The translations under genes and the position numbers were made by a program. From UBA4575 sp002386945 (GTDB lineage Bacteria; Pseudomonadota; Gammaproteobacteria; UBA4575): a stretch of 64,000 bases of DNA. Below, piece after piece: positions 44,275 to 54,284 of the stretch; position 1 is the stretch's first letter; the number at the start of each line of letters is the position of its first letter. Below the pieces are notes generated by a model that was not told the origin of the DNA, did not search any database, and saw only the letters and a program-made list of their open reading frames with translations. The stretch lies in the NCBI GenBank assembly GCA_943789445.1, contig CALSUC010000002.1:478448-542447 (forward strand), read 5' to 3'.

Positions 44275-44598
44275 ATGTCTACAGATAAGGATCATCAACA
44301 CGGTGATGATGGGGTTGCAGTAGAAGAGGCTCCCCCAAAACTAAAACAACCACCGATGTATAAAGTTTTATTGCTTAATGATGACTACACTCCAATGGAG
44401 TTTGTAGTTCACATTTTGGAAAATTTTTTTCGTATGGACCGCGAGCAGGCAACGCGTGTCATGCTAAATGTGCATACGCATGGCAAAGGTATTTGCGGAA
44501 CGTATACGCGCGAAGTGGCTGAGACCAAAGTGGCTCAGGTGAACGAATACTCACGTCAGAATAGTCATCCTCTTTTATGTGATATGGAAGAAGCATAA
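44275..44598 (+). CDS. clpS: ClpA adaptor protein ClpS
   Basis: This 107-residue adaptor recognises N-degron substrates and delivers them to ClpAP. The core MYKVLLLNDDYTPMEFVVHIL contains the two Asp that bind the substrate amino group; MLNVHTHGKGICGTYTRE and ETKVAQVN follow. It is in the standard clpS-clpA arrangement, with 22 bases to clpA. Confidence 0.95.
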   Translation: MSTDKDHQHGDDGVAVEEAPPKLKQPPMYKVLLLNDDYTPMEFVVHILENFFRMDREQATRVMLNVHTHGKGICGTYTREVAETKVAQVNEYSRQNSHPLLCDMEEA

Positions 44599-44620
44599 AG
44601 CGATCAATGAGAGCAAATTA

Positions 44621-46873
44621 ATGTTAGCAAAAGAATTAGAAAAAACACTGAATAATGCGTTTAAACGAGCGCGCGAGAAACGTCATGAATTTATGACGGT
44701 AGAGCATTTGTTGCTGGCACTGCTGGATAATGATTCAGCTTTAGATGTGTTGCGTGCCTGTGGCGCTAAGATAGATGCATTAAGTCAGCAGCTCGATGTC
44801 TTTATCGAAGATAACACGCCGTTATTAGATGAAGATGAAGATCGTGATACCTCACCGACACTAGGTTTTCAACGTGTATTGCAGCGTGCAGTATTTCACG
44901 TGCAATCTGCTGGAAATAAGGAAGTGACAGGAGCGAATGTCTTGGTTGCCATATTTGGTGAGCAAGAAAGTCAGGCTGTTTTTCTATTGAGTCAGAATGA
45001 TGTTGTGCGGCTAGACGTGCTGAACTACATCTCACATGGTATTTCGAACATGACTGATGATGCACAAGAAGGTGTATCACAGGACGGTGGTGAGCAACAG
45101 CAGGCCGAAGGTGAGGCTGAGTTATCACCACTAGAACAGTTTGCGACTAACCTTAATAAGCGCGCCAAAGAAGGCAAGATAGACCCTTTAATCGGGCGTC
45201 AATATGAGCTTGAAAGAGCCATACAAATTCTTTGCCGACGACGTAAGAATAACCCACTGTTAGTGGGTGAGGCCGGTGTCGGTAAGACCGCTATTGCTGA
45301 AGGCTTGGCGCGTAAGATTGTCGACAAAGAGATTCCAGAAGTGCTGCAAGACAGCACGATTTACTCACTCGATTTGGGCGCCTTGGTTGCAGGGACTAAA
45401 TACCGTGGTGATTTTGAGAAGCGTTTAAAAGGTGTTTTAAAGCAGCTTGCAGATGAGCCGAGTGCAGTACTCTTTATCGATGAAATTCATACGATCATCG
45501 GTGCGGGTGCAGCATCGGGTGGTGTTATGGATGCCTCAAACCTGATTAAGCCAGCGTTGTCCTCATCTGAGTTGAAATGCATGGGTTCAACAACCTATCA
45601 AGAATATCGCGGTATCTTCGAGAAAGATAAGGCCTTAGCGCGTCGTTTCCAAAAGATTGAAGTGGCTGAGCCTAGTGTGAATGAGACCTTTAGTATCCTG
45701 AAAGGTCTGCGTAGCCAGTATGAAGAACATCACCAGGTTAAATATACCGATAAGGCGTTGAAGTCTGCGGCAGAGTTATCGGCACGTTATATCTCTGATC
45801 GTTTCTTGCCGGATAAGGCGATTGATGTGATCGATGAAGCAGGTGCCGCCTTGATGCTGAAACCGGCTGCAAGCCGTAAGAAGACAGTGTCAGTAAAAGA
45901 TATCGAAAGTATCGTGTCGAAGATTGCACGTATTCCGTCGAAGCAGGTTTCGAATAGTGATAATGAAATCCTACGTCAGTTGGATCGTAATCTTAAGCTA
46001 GTGGTATACGGTCAGGACGATGCAATCGATACCCTGTCGACTGCAATCAAGATGTCACGTTCTGGATTAGGTGACGCCGATCGACCTATCGGTTCATTCT
46101 TATTTACCGGCCCAACCGGTGTTGGTAAGACAGAGGTTACGCGTCAGTTGGCGATGGCTTTAGGTATTGATTTGGTGCGTTTCGATATGTCGGAATACAT
46201 GGAGCGTCATACTGTATCTCGTCTTATTGGTGCACCTCCAGGCTATGTTGGTTTTGATCAGGGTGGCTTGCTCACCGATGCCATCCTGAAGGCGCCACAC
46301 TGTGTCTTGCTACTGGATGAGATCGAGAAGGCGCATCCAGATTTATTCAATCTGTTACTACAAGTGATGGATCATGGCACTTTGACTGATTCGAATGGGC
46401 GTCAGATTGATTTTCGTAATGTCATTATTGTGATGACTAGTAACGCCGGTGCGCAAGAGATTGCACGTTCAACCGTTGGCTTTACTGAGCAAGATCACAG
46501 TAGTGATGGCATGGAAGTGATTAAGCGTTTGTTCACGCCTGAGTTTAGAAACCGTCTGGATGGCATTATCCAATTTAGTGAGCTAGGCAAAGAAGTGATT
46601 GCTAATGTCGTGGATAAGTTTATTGCGCAGTTGGAAAGTCAGCTGGCGGATAAGCGAGTCGAGATTACAGTGGACGAAGATGCCCGTGAGTGGATTGGTA
46701 AACGTGGTTACGATGCACAGATGGGTGCTAGACCGATGGCCCGCGTGATTCAGGATTACATCAAGCGGCCATTATCCGAAGAAATACTATTTGGCACGCT
46801 GAGTAAGGGCGGCCGAGTGAAAGTGATCTTGCGCGAAGATGAATTAGCCTTAGAGGTTGAAGAAACCGCCTAA
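44621..46873 (+). CDS. clpA: ATP-dependent Clp protease ATPase subunit ClpA
   Basis: This 750-residue unfoldase has an N-domain, then two AAA+ modules. Walker A motifs are GEAGVGKTAI and GPTGVGKTEV, and Walker B motifs are VLFIDEIHTI and VLLLDEIEKA. It feeds proteins to ClpP. I set the start at ATG 44621 (MLAKELEKTLNNAF), matching the family; the frame is open 14 codons further back into clpS. It is convergent with infA. Confidence 0.95.
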   Translation: MLAKELEKTLNNAFKRAREKRHEFMTVEHLLLALLDNDSALDVLRACGAKIDALSQQLDVFIEDNTPLLDEDEDRDTSPTLGFQRVLQRAVFHVQSAGNKEVTGANVLVAIFGEQESQAVFLLSQNDVVRLDVLNYISHGISNMTDDAQEGVSQDGGEQQQAEGEAELSPLEQFATNLNKRAKEGKIDPLIGRQYELERAIQILCRRRKNNPLLVGEAGVGKTAIAEGLARKIVDKEIPEVLQDSTIYSLDLGALVAGTKYRGDFEKRLKGVLKQLADEPSAVLFIDEIHTIIGAGAASGGVMDASNLIKPALSSSELKCMGSTTYQEYRGIFEKDKALARRFQKIEVAEPSVNETFSILKGLRSQYEEHHQVKYTDKALKSAAELSARYISDRFLPDKAIDVIDEAGAALMLKPAASRKKTVSVKDIESIVSKIARIPSKQVSNSDNEILRQLDRNLKLVVYGQDDAIDTLSTAIKMSRSGLGDADRPIGSFLFTGPTGVGKTEVTRQLAMALGIDLVRFDMSEYMERHTVSRLIGAPPGYVGFDQGGLLTDAILKAPHCVLLLDEIEKAHPDLFNLLLQVMDHGTLTDSNGRQIDFRNVIIVMTSNAGAQEIARSTVGFTEQDHSSDGMEVIKRLFTPEFRNRLDGIIQFSELGKEVIANVVDKFIAQLESQLADKRVEITVDEDAREWIGKRGYDAQMGARPMARVIQDYIKRPLSEEILFGTLSKGGRVKVILREDELALEVEETA

Positions 46874-46885
46874 GTTTTGTTCGGC

Positions 46886-47104
46886 TTAACGCGCTCGATA
46901 GGTGATTCTACCCTTGGTTAGGTCGTAAGGTGTTAATTCAACAGTCACCTTGTCGCCGGTTAAAATGCGGATATAATGCTTACGCATACGTCCAGATATG
47001 TGGGCTGTAACCACATGTCCGTTTTCTAACTCCACGCGGAACATGGTGTTAGGGAGGGTTTCGGTTATCGTCCCTTCCATTTCAATATGATCTTCTTTGG
47101 CCAT
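46886..47104 (-). CDS. infA: translation initiation factor IF-1
   Basis: This 72-residue OB-fold protein has the expected start MAKEDHIEMEGTI and the core VELENGHVVTAHISGRMRKH. It binds the 30S A site during initiation. It has the standard length and lies next to clpA, as in many gammaproteobacteria. Confidence 0.96.
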   Translation of the reverse strand: MAKEDHIEMEGTITETLPNTMFRVELENGHVVTAHISGRMRKHYIRILTGDKVTVELTPYDLTKGRITYRAR

Positions 47105-47213
47105 ATATCTCCTCTACAAAGTTTGTTAAAACGGCGTCATTATCGTTAACTCCCGTGATAACACAAGCGTTTTCTAACGTGCTACATAAAACAACAATCA
47201 ACGAGAACTGAAT

Positions 47214-48152
47214 ATGCAATTTGCTTTTGTCTACCCTGGTCAAGGTTCACAGTCGGTCGGAATGCTATCTGAGCTAGCCGCTAGCTACCCTCAAGTACAG
47301 CAAGCATTCGAAGAAGTTTCTGATGTAATTAAGGTAAACCTATGGAAGATGGTCGTTGAAGGCCCAGCTGAGGACTTAAATCAGACTAAAAACACGCAAC
47401 CGGCATTATTGGCTGCGAGTTATGCCTTGTCACAGGTTTGGCAAAGTAATACCTCAGCGCAACCAGTACTGAGTGCGGGCCACAGTTTTGGTGAGATTTC
47501 AGCGATGAGTTGCGGTTCAGCCCTGTCTTTTGCCGATGCGGCCTCTATTGCCAGACGTCGAGGTGAGCTGATGCAGTCAGCCGTGGCCGTGGGTGAGGGG
47601 GCAATGGCAGCCATTCTTGGGCTGGAAGATGCCAAGTTGGAGCAGTTATGTAGCGCTACCAGTAAAAAGGGCGCAATTGTTGAAGCAGTTAATTATAATG
47701 CGCCAGGACAGGTGGTTGTGGCGGGTCATACGGCAGCCGTAGATGCGCTAATAGGAGTGGCAAAAGAGCAGGGCGCAAAACGCGCCTTAAAACTACCGGT
47801 AAGTGTGCCAGCGCATTCCAGCTTAATGCGTCCAGCAGCCGATGCCTTTGTTAGTGTGTTAGATCAGGTGCAGTGGTCGTTGCCTACGGTTCCAGTCATT
47901 CAGAATGCCAGTCTGACAGCGGCGGCGGATGTTGATGCATTGAAGGCAGCACTGATTGAGCAGTTATACAGCCCGGTACCTTGGGTTAAGACGATAGCCA
48001 CGATAAAAGAAAGTGGGGCAGAGCTCGTGATTGAGCTAGGTCCAGGCAAGGTGCTGACAGGCCTCGCTAAACGAATTGATAAGACATTACAGTCAGTCTG
48101 CGTGTTTGATAATGCTTCGTTAGAACAAGCAATGACTCTTTTAGGGGAATAA
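47214..48152 (+). CDS. fabD: malonyl-CoA:ACP transacylase FabD
   Basis: This 312-residue enzyme loads malonyl onto ACP for fatty-acid synthesis. FVYPGQGSQSVGML at the start, the Ser nucleophile in GHSFGEISA near residue 92, and the His of VPAHSSLM near 200 are present. It is the first gene of the fab cluster here; plsX and fabH, usually just upstream, are not present. Confidence 0.95.
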   Translation: MQFAFVYPGQGSQSVGMLSELAASYPQVQQAFEEVSDVIKVNLWKMVVEGPAEDLNQTKNTQPALLAASYALSQVWQSNTSAQPVLSAGHSFGEISAMSCGSALSFADAASIARRRGELMQSAVAVGEGAMAAILGLEDAKLEQLCSATSKKGAIVEAVNYNAPGQVVVAGHTAAVDALIGVAKEQGAKRALKLPVSVPAHSSLMRPAADAFVSVLDQVQWSLPTVPVIQNASLTAAADVDALKAALIEQLYSPVPWVKTIATIKESGAELVIELGPGKVLTGLAKRIDKTLQSVCVFDNASLEQAMTLLGE

Positions 48153-48154
48153 AA

Positions 48155-48892
48155 ATGCAAGATAAAGTAGCTCTAGTTAGCGGTGCTAGCCGTGGTATTG
48201 GTAAGGCTATTGCCTTAGAACTAGGTGCCTCAGGTGCCAAAGTGATTGGTACGGCAACCAGTGAAGCGGGTGCGCAGGCTATTAGTGACTACCTCAAGGC
48301 AGCCGATATTGCGGGCTGTGGCATGGTCTTAGATGTGCGTAGTGAGGAGTCTATTGCTGATTGCATGAAACAGATCACGACAGATCATGGTGTGGTTGAA
48401 ATCTTAGTGAATAATGCCGGGGTGACCCGTGACCAATTACTCATGCGGATGAAGATGGAGGACTGGGAAGAGGTCTTTACGACTAATCTGCGCTCTGTGT
48501 TCTTGCTCAGCAAGGCCTGTGTGCGAGGCATGATGAAGGCCAAGTTTGGTCGTATTATTAATATTTCATCGGTGGTTGGTGCCACCGGTAACGCGGGCCA
48601 AGCGAATTACGCTGCAACCAAAGCGGGCATGATTGGCTTTACCAAATCATTGGCACGTGAAGTGGCGAGCAAAAACGTTACGGTGAATGCGGTCGCTCCA
48701 GGCTTTATTGCGACGGATATGACGGCTGAATTGAACGATGATCAGCGCGCTAATATCACTGGCGGCATCCCGATGGCACGCATGGGAGAGCCTGCTGATA
48801 TCGCTAAGGCGGTTCGTTACTTGGCTTCTGATGATGCCGATTATGTAACCGGACACACCTTGCATGTAAACGGCGGCATGCATATGGAATAA
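48155..48892 (+). CDS. fabG: 3-oxoacyl-ACP reductase FabG
   Basis: This 245-residue short-chain dehydrogenase has the NADPH-binding loop SGASRGIGKA, the NNAG motif, and a Ser-Tyr-Lys triad: Ser in NISSVVG, and Tyr and Lys in NYAATKAG. It reduces 3-oxoacyl-ACP. It starts two bases after the fabD stop and belongs to the same transcript. Confidence 0.95.
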   Translation: MQDKVALVSGASRGIGKAIALELGASGAKVIGTATSEAGAQAISDYLKAADIAGCGMVLDVRSEESIADCMKQITTDHGVVEILVNNAGVTRDQLLMRMKMEDWEEVFTTNLRSVFLLSKACVRGMMKAKFGRIINISSVVGATGNAGQANYAATKAGMIGFTKSLAREVASKNVTVNAVAPGFIATDMTAELNDDQRANITGGIPMARMGEPADIAKAVRYLASDDADYVTGHTLHVNGGMHME

Positions 48893-49092
48893 AGTGTCTT
48901 CCTATTTTTAGCTTTAATAAGTATCTTTAAGCAACTGATTATAAACATTATTATTATAAATAAATTCTGTTATTGCTAGGGGCTTAAATAGGGTTCTGAG
49001 ACCGCACTATTAAATTGTAGATTGCGGTTTCACTTTTCTCTACAATGTCGACCCTTCTGCATGTGGCAAAATTAAATTCGAGGAAAATTAAG

Positions 49093-49326
49093 ATGAGCGA
49101 TATCGAAGCACGCGTTAAACAAATCGTGGTTGAGCAGTTGGGTGTTAGCGAAGAAGAAGTAACTTCAACAGCATCATTTGTTGATGACCTAGGTGCAGAC
49201 TCACTAGACACTGTTGAGCTGGTCATGGCGTTGGAAGAGGAATTTGATTGTGAGATTCCTGATGAAGATGCAGAAAAGATTACAACCGTTAAGCAAGCAC
49301 TAGATTACGTCAACGCAAATAAGTAG
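49093..49326 (+). CDS. acpP: acyl carrier protein AcpP
   Basis: This 77-residue carrier has the phosphopantetheine-attachment Ser in GADSLDTVEL (Ser37), and the acidic helix 2 typical of ACP. The start at 49093 gives MSDIEARVKQI, as in other ACPs; the frame is open for 16 more codons without family support. It is 200 bases after fabG, a gap probably holding its own promoter. Confidence 0.96.
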   Translation: MSDIEARVKQIVVEQLGVSEEEVTSTASFVDDLGADSLDTVELVMALEEEFDCEIPDEDAEKITTVKQALDYVNANK

Positions 49327-49417
49327 ACGATATCTAGAGTTATATTCATTCGGTAAGTGGTTTCTATAATCGAATCCACTTAAACTAAAGATTAAATTAT
49401 CTTGGTATCTACGTTCA

Positions 49418-50659
49418 GTGAAAGATAGAAGAGTAGTTGTAACCGGACTTGGGATTGTTTCTCCTGTGGGCTCAACTGTTGAGACTGCATGGCAAAACAT
49501 CTGTGCCGGAAAAAGTGGTATAGCAAAGATTGAAGCATTTGATGCTTCAGAATTTTCTGTGCAAATTTCAGGCCCAGTGCAGGGTTTTAATGTAGATGAT
49601 TACATTTCGAAGAAAGAACAACGGAAGATGGACCCGTTTATTCATTACGGCATTGGTGCGGGTGTGCAAGCAATCAAAGATTCAGGATTGGTTGTCACCG
49701 AAGAAAATGCAGAACGCATAGGTGTAGCAATTGGATCTGGTATTGGTGGTCTGCCAGGCATCGAGAAGAGCTACGGCACTTTCTTGAAGTCAGGCCCACG
49801 TAAGATCTCTCCATTCTTTGTGCCTTCTAATATCGTCAACATGGTCTCTGGTAATTTATCGATCATGTACGGCTTTAAAGGGCCTAATATCTCTATCGTT
49901 TCAGCCTGTACTACAGGTACCCATAACATCGGTGATGCGGCTAGAATGATTGCCTACGGTGACGTTGATGCAATGGTTGCAGGTGGTGCGGAAATGGCGA
50001 CCTGTCCTCTTGGTATTGGTGGCTTTGCCTCGGCGCGTGCGCTCTGTTCTTCACATAACGATGATCCAACTACCGCGAGTCGTCCTTGGGATCTAAACCG
50101 TGATGGTTTTGTTCTAGGTGATGGTGCTGGTTGTTTAGTATTGGAAGAATACGAGCATGCCAAGAAGCGTGGCGCTAAGATTTACTGTGAAATTGTAGGT
50201 TATGGCATGAGCAGTGACGCACACCATATGACACAACCCGCAGCGGGTGGTCTAGGTGCAGCACGTTGCATGGCTAATGCATTTAAAGATGCGGGTATTA
50301 ATCCGGATCAAATTGATTACATCAATGCCCATGGCACATCTACTCCAGCGGGTGATGCTGCTGAGACAGACGGTGTGAAGGCTGCTTTAGGCGATCATGC
50401 CTACAAAGTAGCAGTGAGCTCGACAAAATCAATGACAGGCCACTTACTGGGTGCTGCTGGTGGTATTGAGGCACTATTTACTGTGCTTGCTATCCGCGAT
50501 CAAGTTTTACCACCAACAATCAACTACGACACGCCAGATCCTGCTTGTGATCTAGATTATGTGCCTAATGTTGCTCGTGATGCGAAGATCGATTACGCCA
50601 TTTCCAATTCCTTTGGATTTGGTGGAACTAACGGAACGGTTGCGTTTAAGCGTATCTAA
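49418..50659 (+). CDS. fabF: 3-oxoacyl-ACP synthase II FabF
   Basis: This 413-residue condensing enzyme starts at a GTG. The active-site Cys is in SIVSACTTGTH, and the two His are in NAHGTSTPAGD and KSMTGHLLGAAGG. It elongates acyl-ACP, including the step that controls cis-vaccenate. It follows acpP with 91 bases between. Confidence 0.95.
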   Translation: MKDRRVVVTGLGIVSPVGSTVETAWQNICAGKSGIAKIEAFDASEFSVQISGPVQGFNVDDYISKKEQRKMDPFIHYGIGAGVQAIKDSGLVVTEENAERIGVAIGSGIGGLPGIEKSYGTFLKSGPRKISPFFVPSNIVNMVSGNLSIMYGFKGPNISIVSACTTGTHNIGDAARMIAYGDVDAMVAGGAEMATCPLGIGGFASARALCSSHNDDPTTASRPWDLNRDGFVLGDGAGCLVLEEYEHAKKRGAKIYCEIVGYGMSSDAHHMTQPAAGGLGAARCMANAFKDAGINPDQIDYINAHGTSTPAGDAAETDGVKAALGDHAYKVAVSSTKSMTGHLLGAAGGIEALFTVLAIRDQVLPPTINYDTPDPACDLDYVPNVARDAKIDYAISNSFGFGGTNGTVAFKRI

Positions 50660-50673
50660 AGTTAGTACCATCT

Positions 50674-50700
50674 GCGCGTGGGAATTTATTTCCCACGCGC
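50674..50700 (+). terminator. perfect 11-bp hairpin after fabF
   Basis: Arms GCGCGTGGGAA and TTCCCACGCGC pair perfectly around a five-base loop, 14 bases past the fabF stop. No T-run follows, so it may only partly terminate or may stabilise the fabF 3' end before pabC. Confidence 0.55.
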
Positions 50701-50733
50701 GATTTCCCCTGCTGCTGTGATAACCTAGCGTCT

Positions 50734-51561
50734 ATGCTAGTTAACGGTATTCCACAAACAAATATTGCCCTCAGCGATCGCGGTCTGCTGTATGGCGATG
50801 GTGTATTCGAAACCTTCCTCTGTGAGCGTGGCCAGCCTCTTTTATTCGAGCTGCATATGCAGCGGTTACAACGAGGTTGCCAGCGACTTTCTTTGAGCCT
50901 GCAAGATGCCAGCGTGATACGTCAGGAGATCGAACAGGTAGCGGCAAACAAAGACTGTGTCATACGTGTCAGCGTGACACGTGGTGAGCGTGTACGTGGC
51001 TACCGCTATGAGCGTACCGACACTAGTTTTAATCGTATTGTGATGGTGGATGATCACCGCCCCAGCCCCGAGACGAATTATCAGCAGGGCATTGCACTTC
51101 ATCTATGTCAGCATCGATTGCCACGACAGGCTGCTTTAGCGGGTATTAAGCACCTAAACCGACTGGATCAAGTATTAGCACGTAGTGAATGGGATCGTGA
51201 ATATGCCGAGGGCCTACTGCTGAATGATCTTGGTGAGGTGATTGAAGGCTGCATGAGTAATCTATTTGTCTTACGCGATAATGTCTGGATGACGCCTGAT
51301 CTGAGTAACAGTGGTGTCGATGGTGTCATGCGTGAGCATCTACTGGAGATAGCTAGCGACTGTGGTCAAAAGTGTCAGGTAGCCAATCTGCAGTTAGCTG
51401 ATTTACTGCAAGCAGAGGCTATGTTCCTCTGTAATAGTGTTATTGGTATTTGGCCTGTGCGTAGTTTCCAGCAGCAGCAATATGACAGTGTCATAAAAGC
51501 GCAGCCATTTATGCAGCATCTACATGAGAAGCTTTCTGTCCTTTATCCTGTAGGCTCATGA
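50734..51561 (+). CDS. pabC: aminodeoxychorismate lyase PabC
   Basis: This 275-residue fold-type IV PLP enzyme makes 4-aminobenzoate for folate synthesis. LLYGDGVFETFL at the start is characteristic. The PLP Lys is in AGIKHLNRLDQV near residue 143. It overlaps mltG by four bases (ATGA), as in most gammaproteobacteria. Confidence 0.93.
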   Translation: MLVNGIPQTNIALSDRGLLYGDGVFETFLCERGQPLLFELHMQRLQRGCQRLSLSLQDASVIRQEIEQVAANKDCVIRVSVTRGERVRGYRYERTDTSFNRIVMVDDHRPSPETNYQQGIALHLCQHRLPRQAALAGIKHLNRLDQVLARSEWDREYAEGLLLNDLGEVIEGCMSNLFVLRDNVWMTPDLSNSGVDGVMREHLLEIASDCGQKCQVANLQLADLLQAEAMFLCNSVIGIWPVRSFQQQQYDSVIKAQPFMQHLHEKLSVLYPVGS

Positions 51562-52565
51562 AGCAAAAGTTTTTCTCGGCCTTCATTTTTTCTCTGTTTG
51601 CGCTACTGCTAAGCGTTATTGCTTTGTATGGTGGTTATCGCTATCTGGTTTTTACAGCTCTAGATGAAGAGGCATTGGGTCTTAAGTTTAGTATCGCAAA
51701 AGGTGACAACCTAAAACAGATCACGCATCAGCTGTCAGAAAAAAAACTGATTAGAAGTGCACTTGGGTTTGAGATTTATGCGCGCCTGCGTGGTCTTGAG
51801 AATCAACTGCAATCTGGTGAATACAGTCTAACGGCTGCGATGAGCAGTGATCAGATCTTGATGCGCTTAGTCAGTGGTGAAGTGATTCGTTATAAAATTA
51901 CTGTGGCAGAAGGTAAGCGCTTTGCTGATTTCTGGCAGCAGCTTCGGCAACACCCGAAGATTATTTCTGCCTTAGCAAATCCAGCAGCATTAGCGCAGGA
52001 GCTTGGTTTGAGTGAGGTGAGTCAATTAGAGGGCCAGTTTCTACCAGAAACCTTCAGTTTTATCGCCGGTACTCAAGATCGTCAAATCTTCACTCAGAGT
52101 TACCAACTGATGCAGCGCTATGTTAATCAACAATGGCAGCAATTTGGCCAGCAATCGTTGCTGGACTCGCCGCAAGAGGTGCTGATCCTGGCTTCTATAA
52201 TCGAGAAGGAGACTGGTTTGCGTGCAGAGCAGCCGCGAATCGCAGGTGTGTTTTTAAACCGCTTACAACGTGGTATGCGGCTACAGACAGACCCTACAGT
52301 TATCTATGGCCTAGGTGATGAATACCAAGGTGATATTAAATATGAACATCTGCGTCGTGATACGCCATATAACACCTACACTCGATTTGGCCTGCCACCG
52401 ACACCGATTGCGTTGCCAGGGCGTCATGCGATTGATGCAGTCTTGCAACCACAGCAGCATCAAGAGCTATACTTCGTTTCTAGAGGGGATGGCAGTCATG
52501 TCTTCTCAAAAAGCTATGAACAGCATCAACAGGCTGTTAACGAATATCAACTAAAGAGAAAGTAA
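51558..52565 (+). CDS. mltG: endolytic murein transglycosylase MltG
   Basis: This 335-residue protein has one N-terminal membrane helix (AFIFSLFALLLSVIALYGGY), a LysM-like domain and the YceG catalytic region. The catalytic Glu is in ILASIIEKETGL, and FLNRLQRGMRLQTDPTVIYG is conserved. It cleaves nascent peptidoglycan and sets glycan length. It overlaps tmk by one base. Confidence 0.94.
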   Translation: MKQKFFSAFIFSLFALLLSVIALYGGYRYLVFTALDEEALGLKFSIAKGDNLKQITHQLSEKKLIRSALGFEIYARLRGLENQLQSGEYSLTAAMSSDQILMRLVSGEVIRYKITVAEGKRFADFWQQLRQHPKIISALANPAALAQELGLSEVSQLEGQFLPETFSFIAGTQDRQIFTQSYQLMQRYVNQQWQQFGQQSLLDSPQEVLILASIIEKETGLRAEQPRIAGVFLNRLQRGMRLQTDPTVIYGLGDEYQGDIKYEHLRRDTPYNTYTRFGLPPTPIALPGRHAIDAVLQPQQHQELYFVSRGDGSHVFSKSYEQHQQAVNEYQLKRK

Positions 52566-53194
52566 TGTCGGCTTGTTTCATCACATTTGAAGGTATCGAA
52601 GGCGCGGGTAAAACAACCCATATGCAGTTCGCCTGTACCTATCTGGAAAAACAGGGTGTGTCAGTGGTGCAGACCCGAGAGCCGGGCGGTACCGCACTGG
52701 GCGAGCGTATTCGAGCCTTGCTATTGGACGATGAGCTCCCTGCTATGGCCGCCAAAACTGAATTAATGTTGATGTTTGCAGCACGCGTGGAGCACATAGA
52801 TAAAGTGATTCAACCTGCACTAACACAGGGGCAGTGGGTCTTGAGTGATCGGTTTTATGATGCCAGCTATGCCTATCAAGGTTATGGCCGTGGTATGGAT
52901 CTAGCGCTTATCGATCAATTGAAGTCGTTCTCTGTAGGTGAGCTTAAGCCAGATTTAAGTCTGCTTTTCGATCTTGATCTTGAGACTAGTGCAGCGCGTG
53001 TCACGGGACGTGGTAAGGCCGATCGTTTTGAACAAGAGCAGGCTGATTTCTTTTCTAAGGTGCGTGCTGGTTACTTGGCTTTAGCAAAACAAGAACCTGC
53101 GCGTATACAGATCCTCGATGCATGCCAAACAATAGATAAAGTGCAGCAGGGCATAGAGGTGCATCTCGCTGCCTTATTGGAAGCGCAAAGCTGA
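52565..53194 (+). CDS. tmk: thymidylate kinase
   Basis: This 209-residue kinase makes dTDP from dTMP. The P-loop is FEGIEGAGKTTH at residues 8-19. The DR(Y/F) motif is in LSDRFYDASYAYQG. The LID GRGKADRFE carries the Arg typical of the E. coli type. Start and stop share bases with mltG and holB (1-base overlaps), a tight operon. Confidence 0.95.
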   Translation: MSACFITFEGIEGAGKTTHMQFACTYLEKQGVSVVQTREPGGTALGERIRALLLDDELPAMAAKTELMLMFAARVEHIDKVIQPALTQGQWVLSDRFYDASYAYQGYGRGMDLALIDQLKSFSVGELKPDLSLLFDLDLETSAARVTGRGKADRFEQEQADFFSKVRAGYLALAKQEPARIQILDACQTIDKVQQGIEVHLAALLEAQS

Positions 53195-54183
53195 TGCAAA
53201 CCTCGTTATATCCATGGCAAGAGGCACAATGGCAGCAATTGCTGCAGCGTATGCAGGCCGATACGCTGGCACATGCCATTTTACTCACCGGTGTGCGTGG
53301 TATTGGAAAACTACATTTTGCGCAGGCCTTGGTCGCGTCTAATTTTTGTTTGCAACTCGATCCAGCAGGCTTCGCCTGTAAGCAATGTAAAAACTGTTAT
53401 CTATTTGCAGCCGACACCTATCCTGATTTTATCTTCTTACAGCCGAGTGAAGAAAGTAATACGATTGCCGTTGATGAGATCCGTGGGTTAATTGGGAAGC
53501 TGGCGCTGACGCGACACTTTGATCGTAAAAAGATTGCATTGATTCAACATGCCGATCGGATGAATGCAAATGCCGCTAATGCCTTATTGAAAACCTTGGA
53601 AGAGCCACCGGCCGAGACGATTCTCATCTTGCTGACAGATAAACCACAGGCATTACCAGCCACTATCCGTAGTCGATGTCAGCAGACTAGTCTGAATCTA
53701 CCTGATGAGACCGAGGCGTTAGCTTGGCTACAGAGTCAAAATGGCACTACGCGTTGGGAATCGTTGCTTAAGCTAGCACAGGGTGCGCCGCTGGCGGCCT
53801 TGGATTTACTGCAAAGTGACTTGGTCGAGCAGAGACATTTAGTCGTAGCTAGTAGCCTGAAGTTGTTTGAAGGGCAGGCTACTGTTGCCTTGCTTTCGTC
53901 TGAATTGGAGTCTATTCCAGTACCGCAGATATTGGCTTGGTTGCAATGTGTGGTGGCCGACCTGATGCGAATCAAGGCAATGGATAATCCACCCAGCTTA
54001 GAAAACCCTGATTTTTATCGTCACCTATTGGCGCTTGCCCCACGAATGACAGTCTCATCACTACAGCAGTTATGGGAGTTTCTATTGCAGCGAAGTCGTA
54101 TCTTTGATGCGAGTTTAAATCGTCGCTTATTCATCGAAGATGTATTAATACAATGTCGCACATGCAATAAGTCGGCTCGTTGA
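53194..54183 (+). CDS. holB: DNA polymerase III subunit delta'
   Basis: This 329-residue clamp-loader subunit has a degenerate P-loop (GVRGIGKLHFAQAL), as expected since delta' does not hydrolyse ATP. The zinc module is seen as Cys at FCLQLDP and FACKQCKNC. NALLKTLEEPP is conserved. It ends the pabC-mltG-tmk-holB run. The usual downstream pilZ and tatD genes are not next to it. Confidence 0.94.
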   Translation: MQTSLYPWQEAQWQQLLQRMQADTLAHAILLTGVRGIGKLHFAQALVASNFCLQLDPAGFACKQCKNCYLFAADTYPDFIFLQPSEESNTIAVDEIRGLIGKLALTRHFDRKKIALIQHADRMNANAANALLKTLEEPPAETILILLTDKPQALPATIRSRCQQTSLNLPDETEALAWLQSQNGTTRWESLLKLAQGAPLAALDLLQSDLVEQRHLVVASSLKLFEGQATVALLSSELESIPVPQILAWLQCVVADLMRIKAMDNPPSLENPDFYRHLLALAPRMTVSSLQQLWEFLLQRSRIFDASLNRRLFIEDVLIQCRTCNKSAR

Positions 54184-54284
54184 TTGAATGCATAAGAACT
54201 ATATGTGCCCAAGTTGGTCTATGTGATGGTTTGCATGAGACAGCACTCGCAGTCTCAGAATGCGTTACCCATAATTAGGATGTC

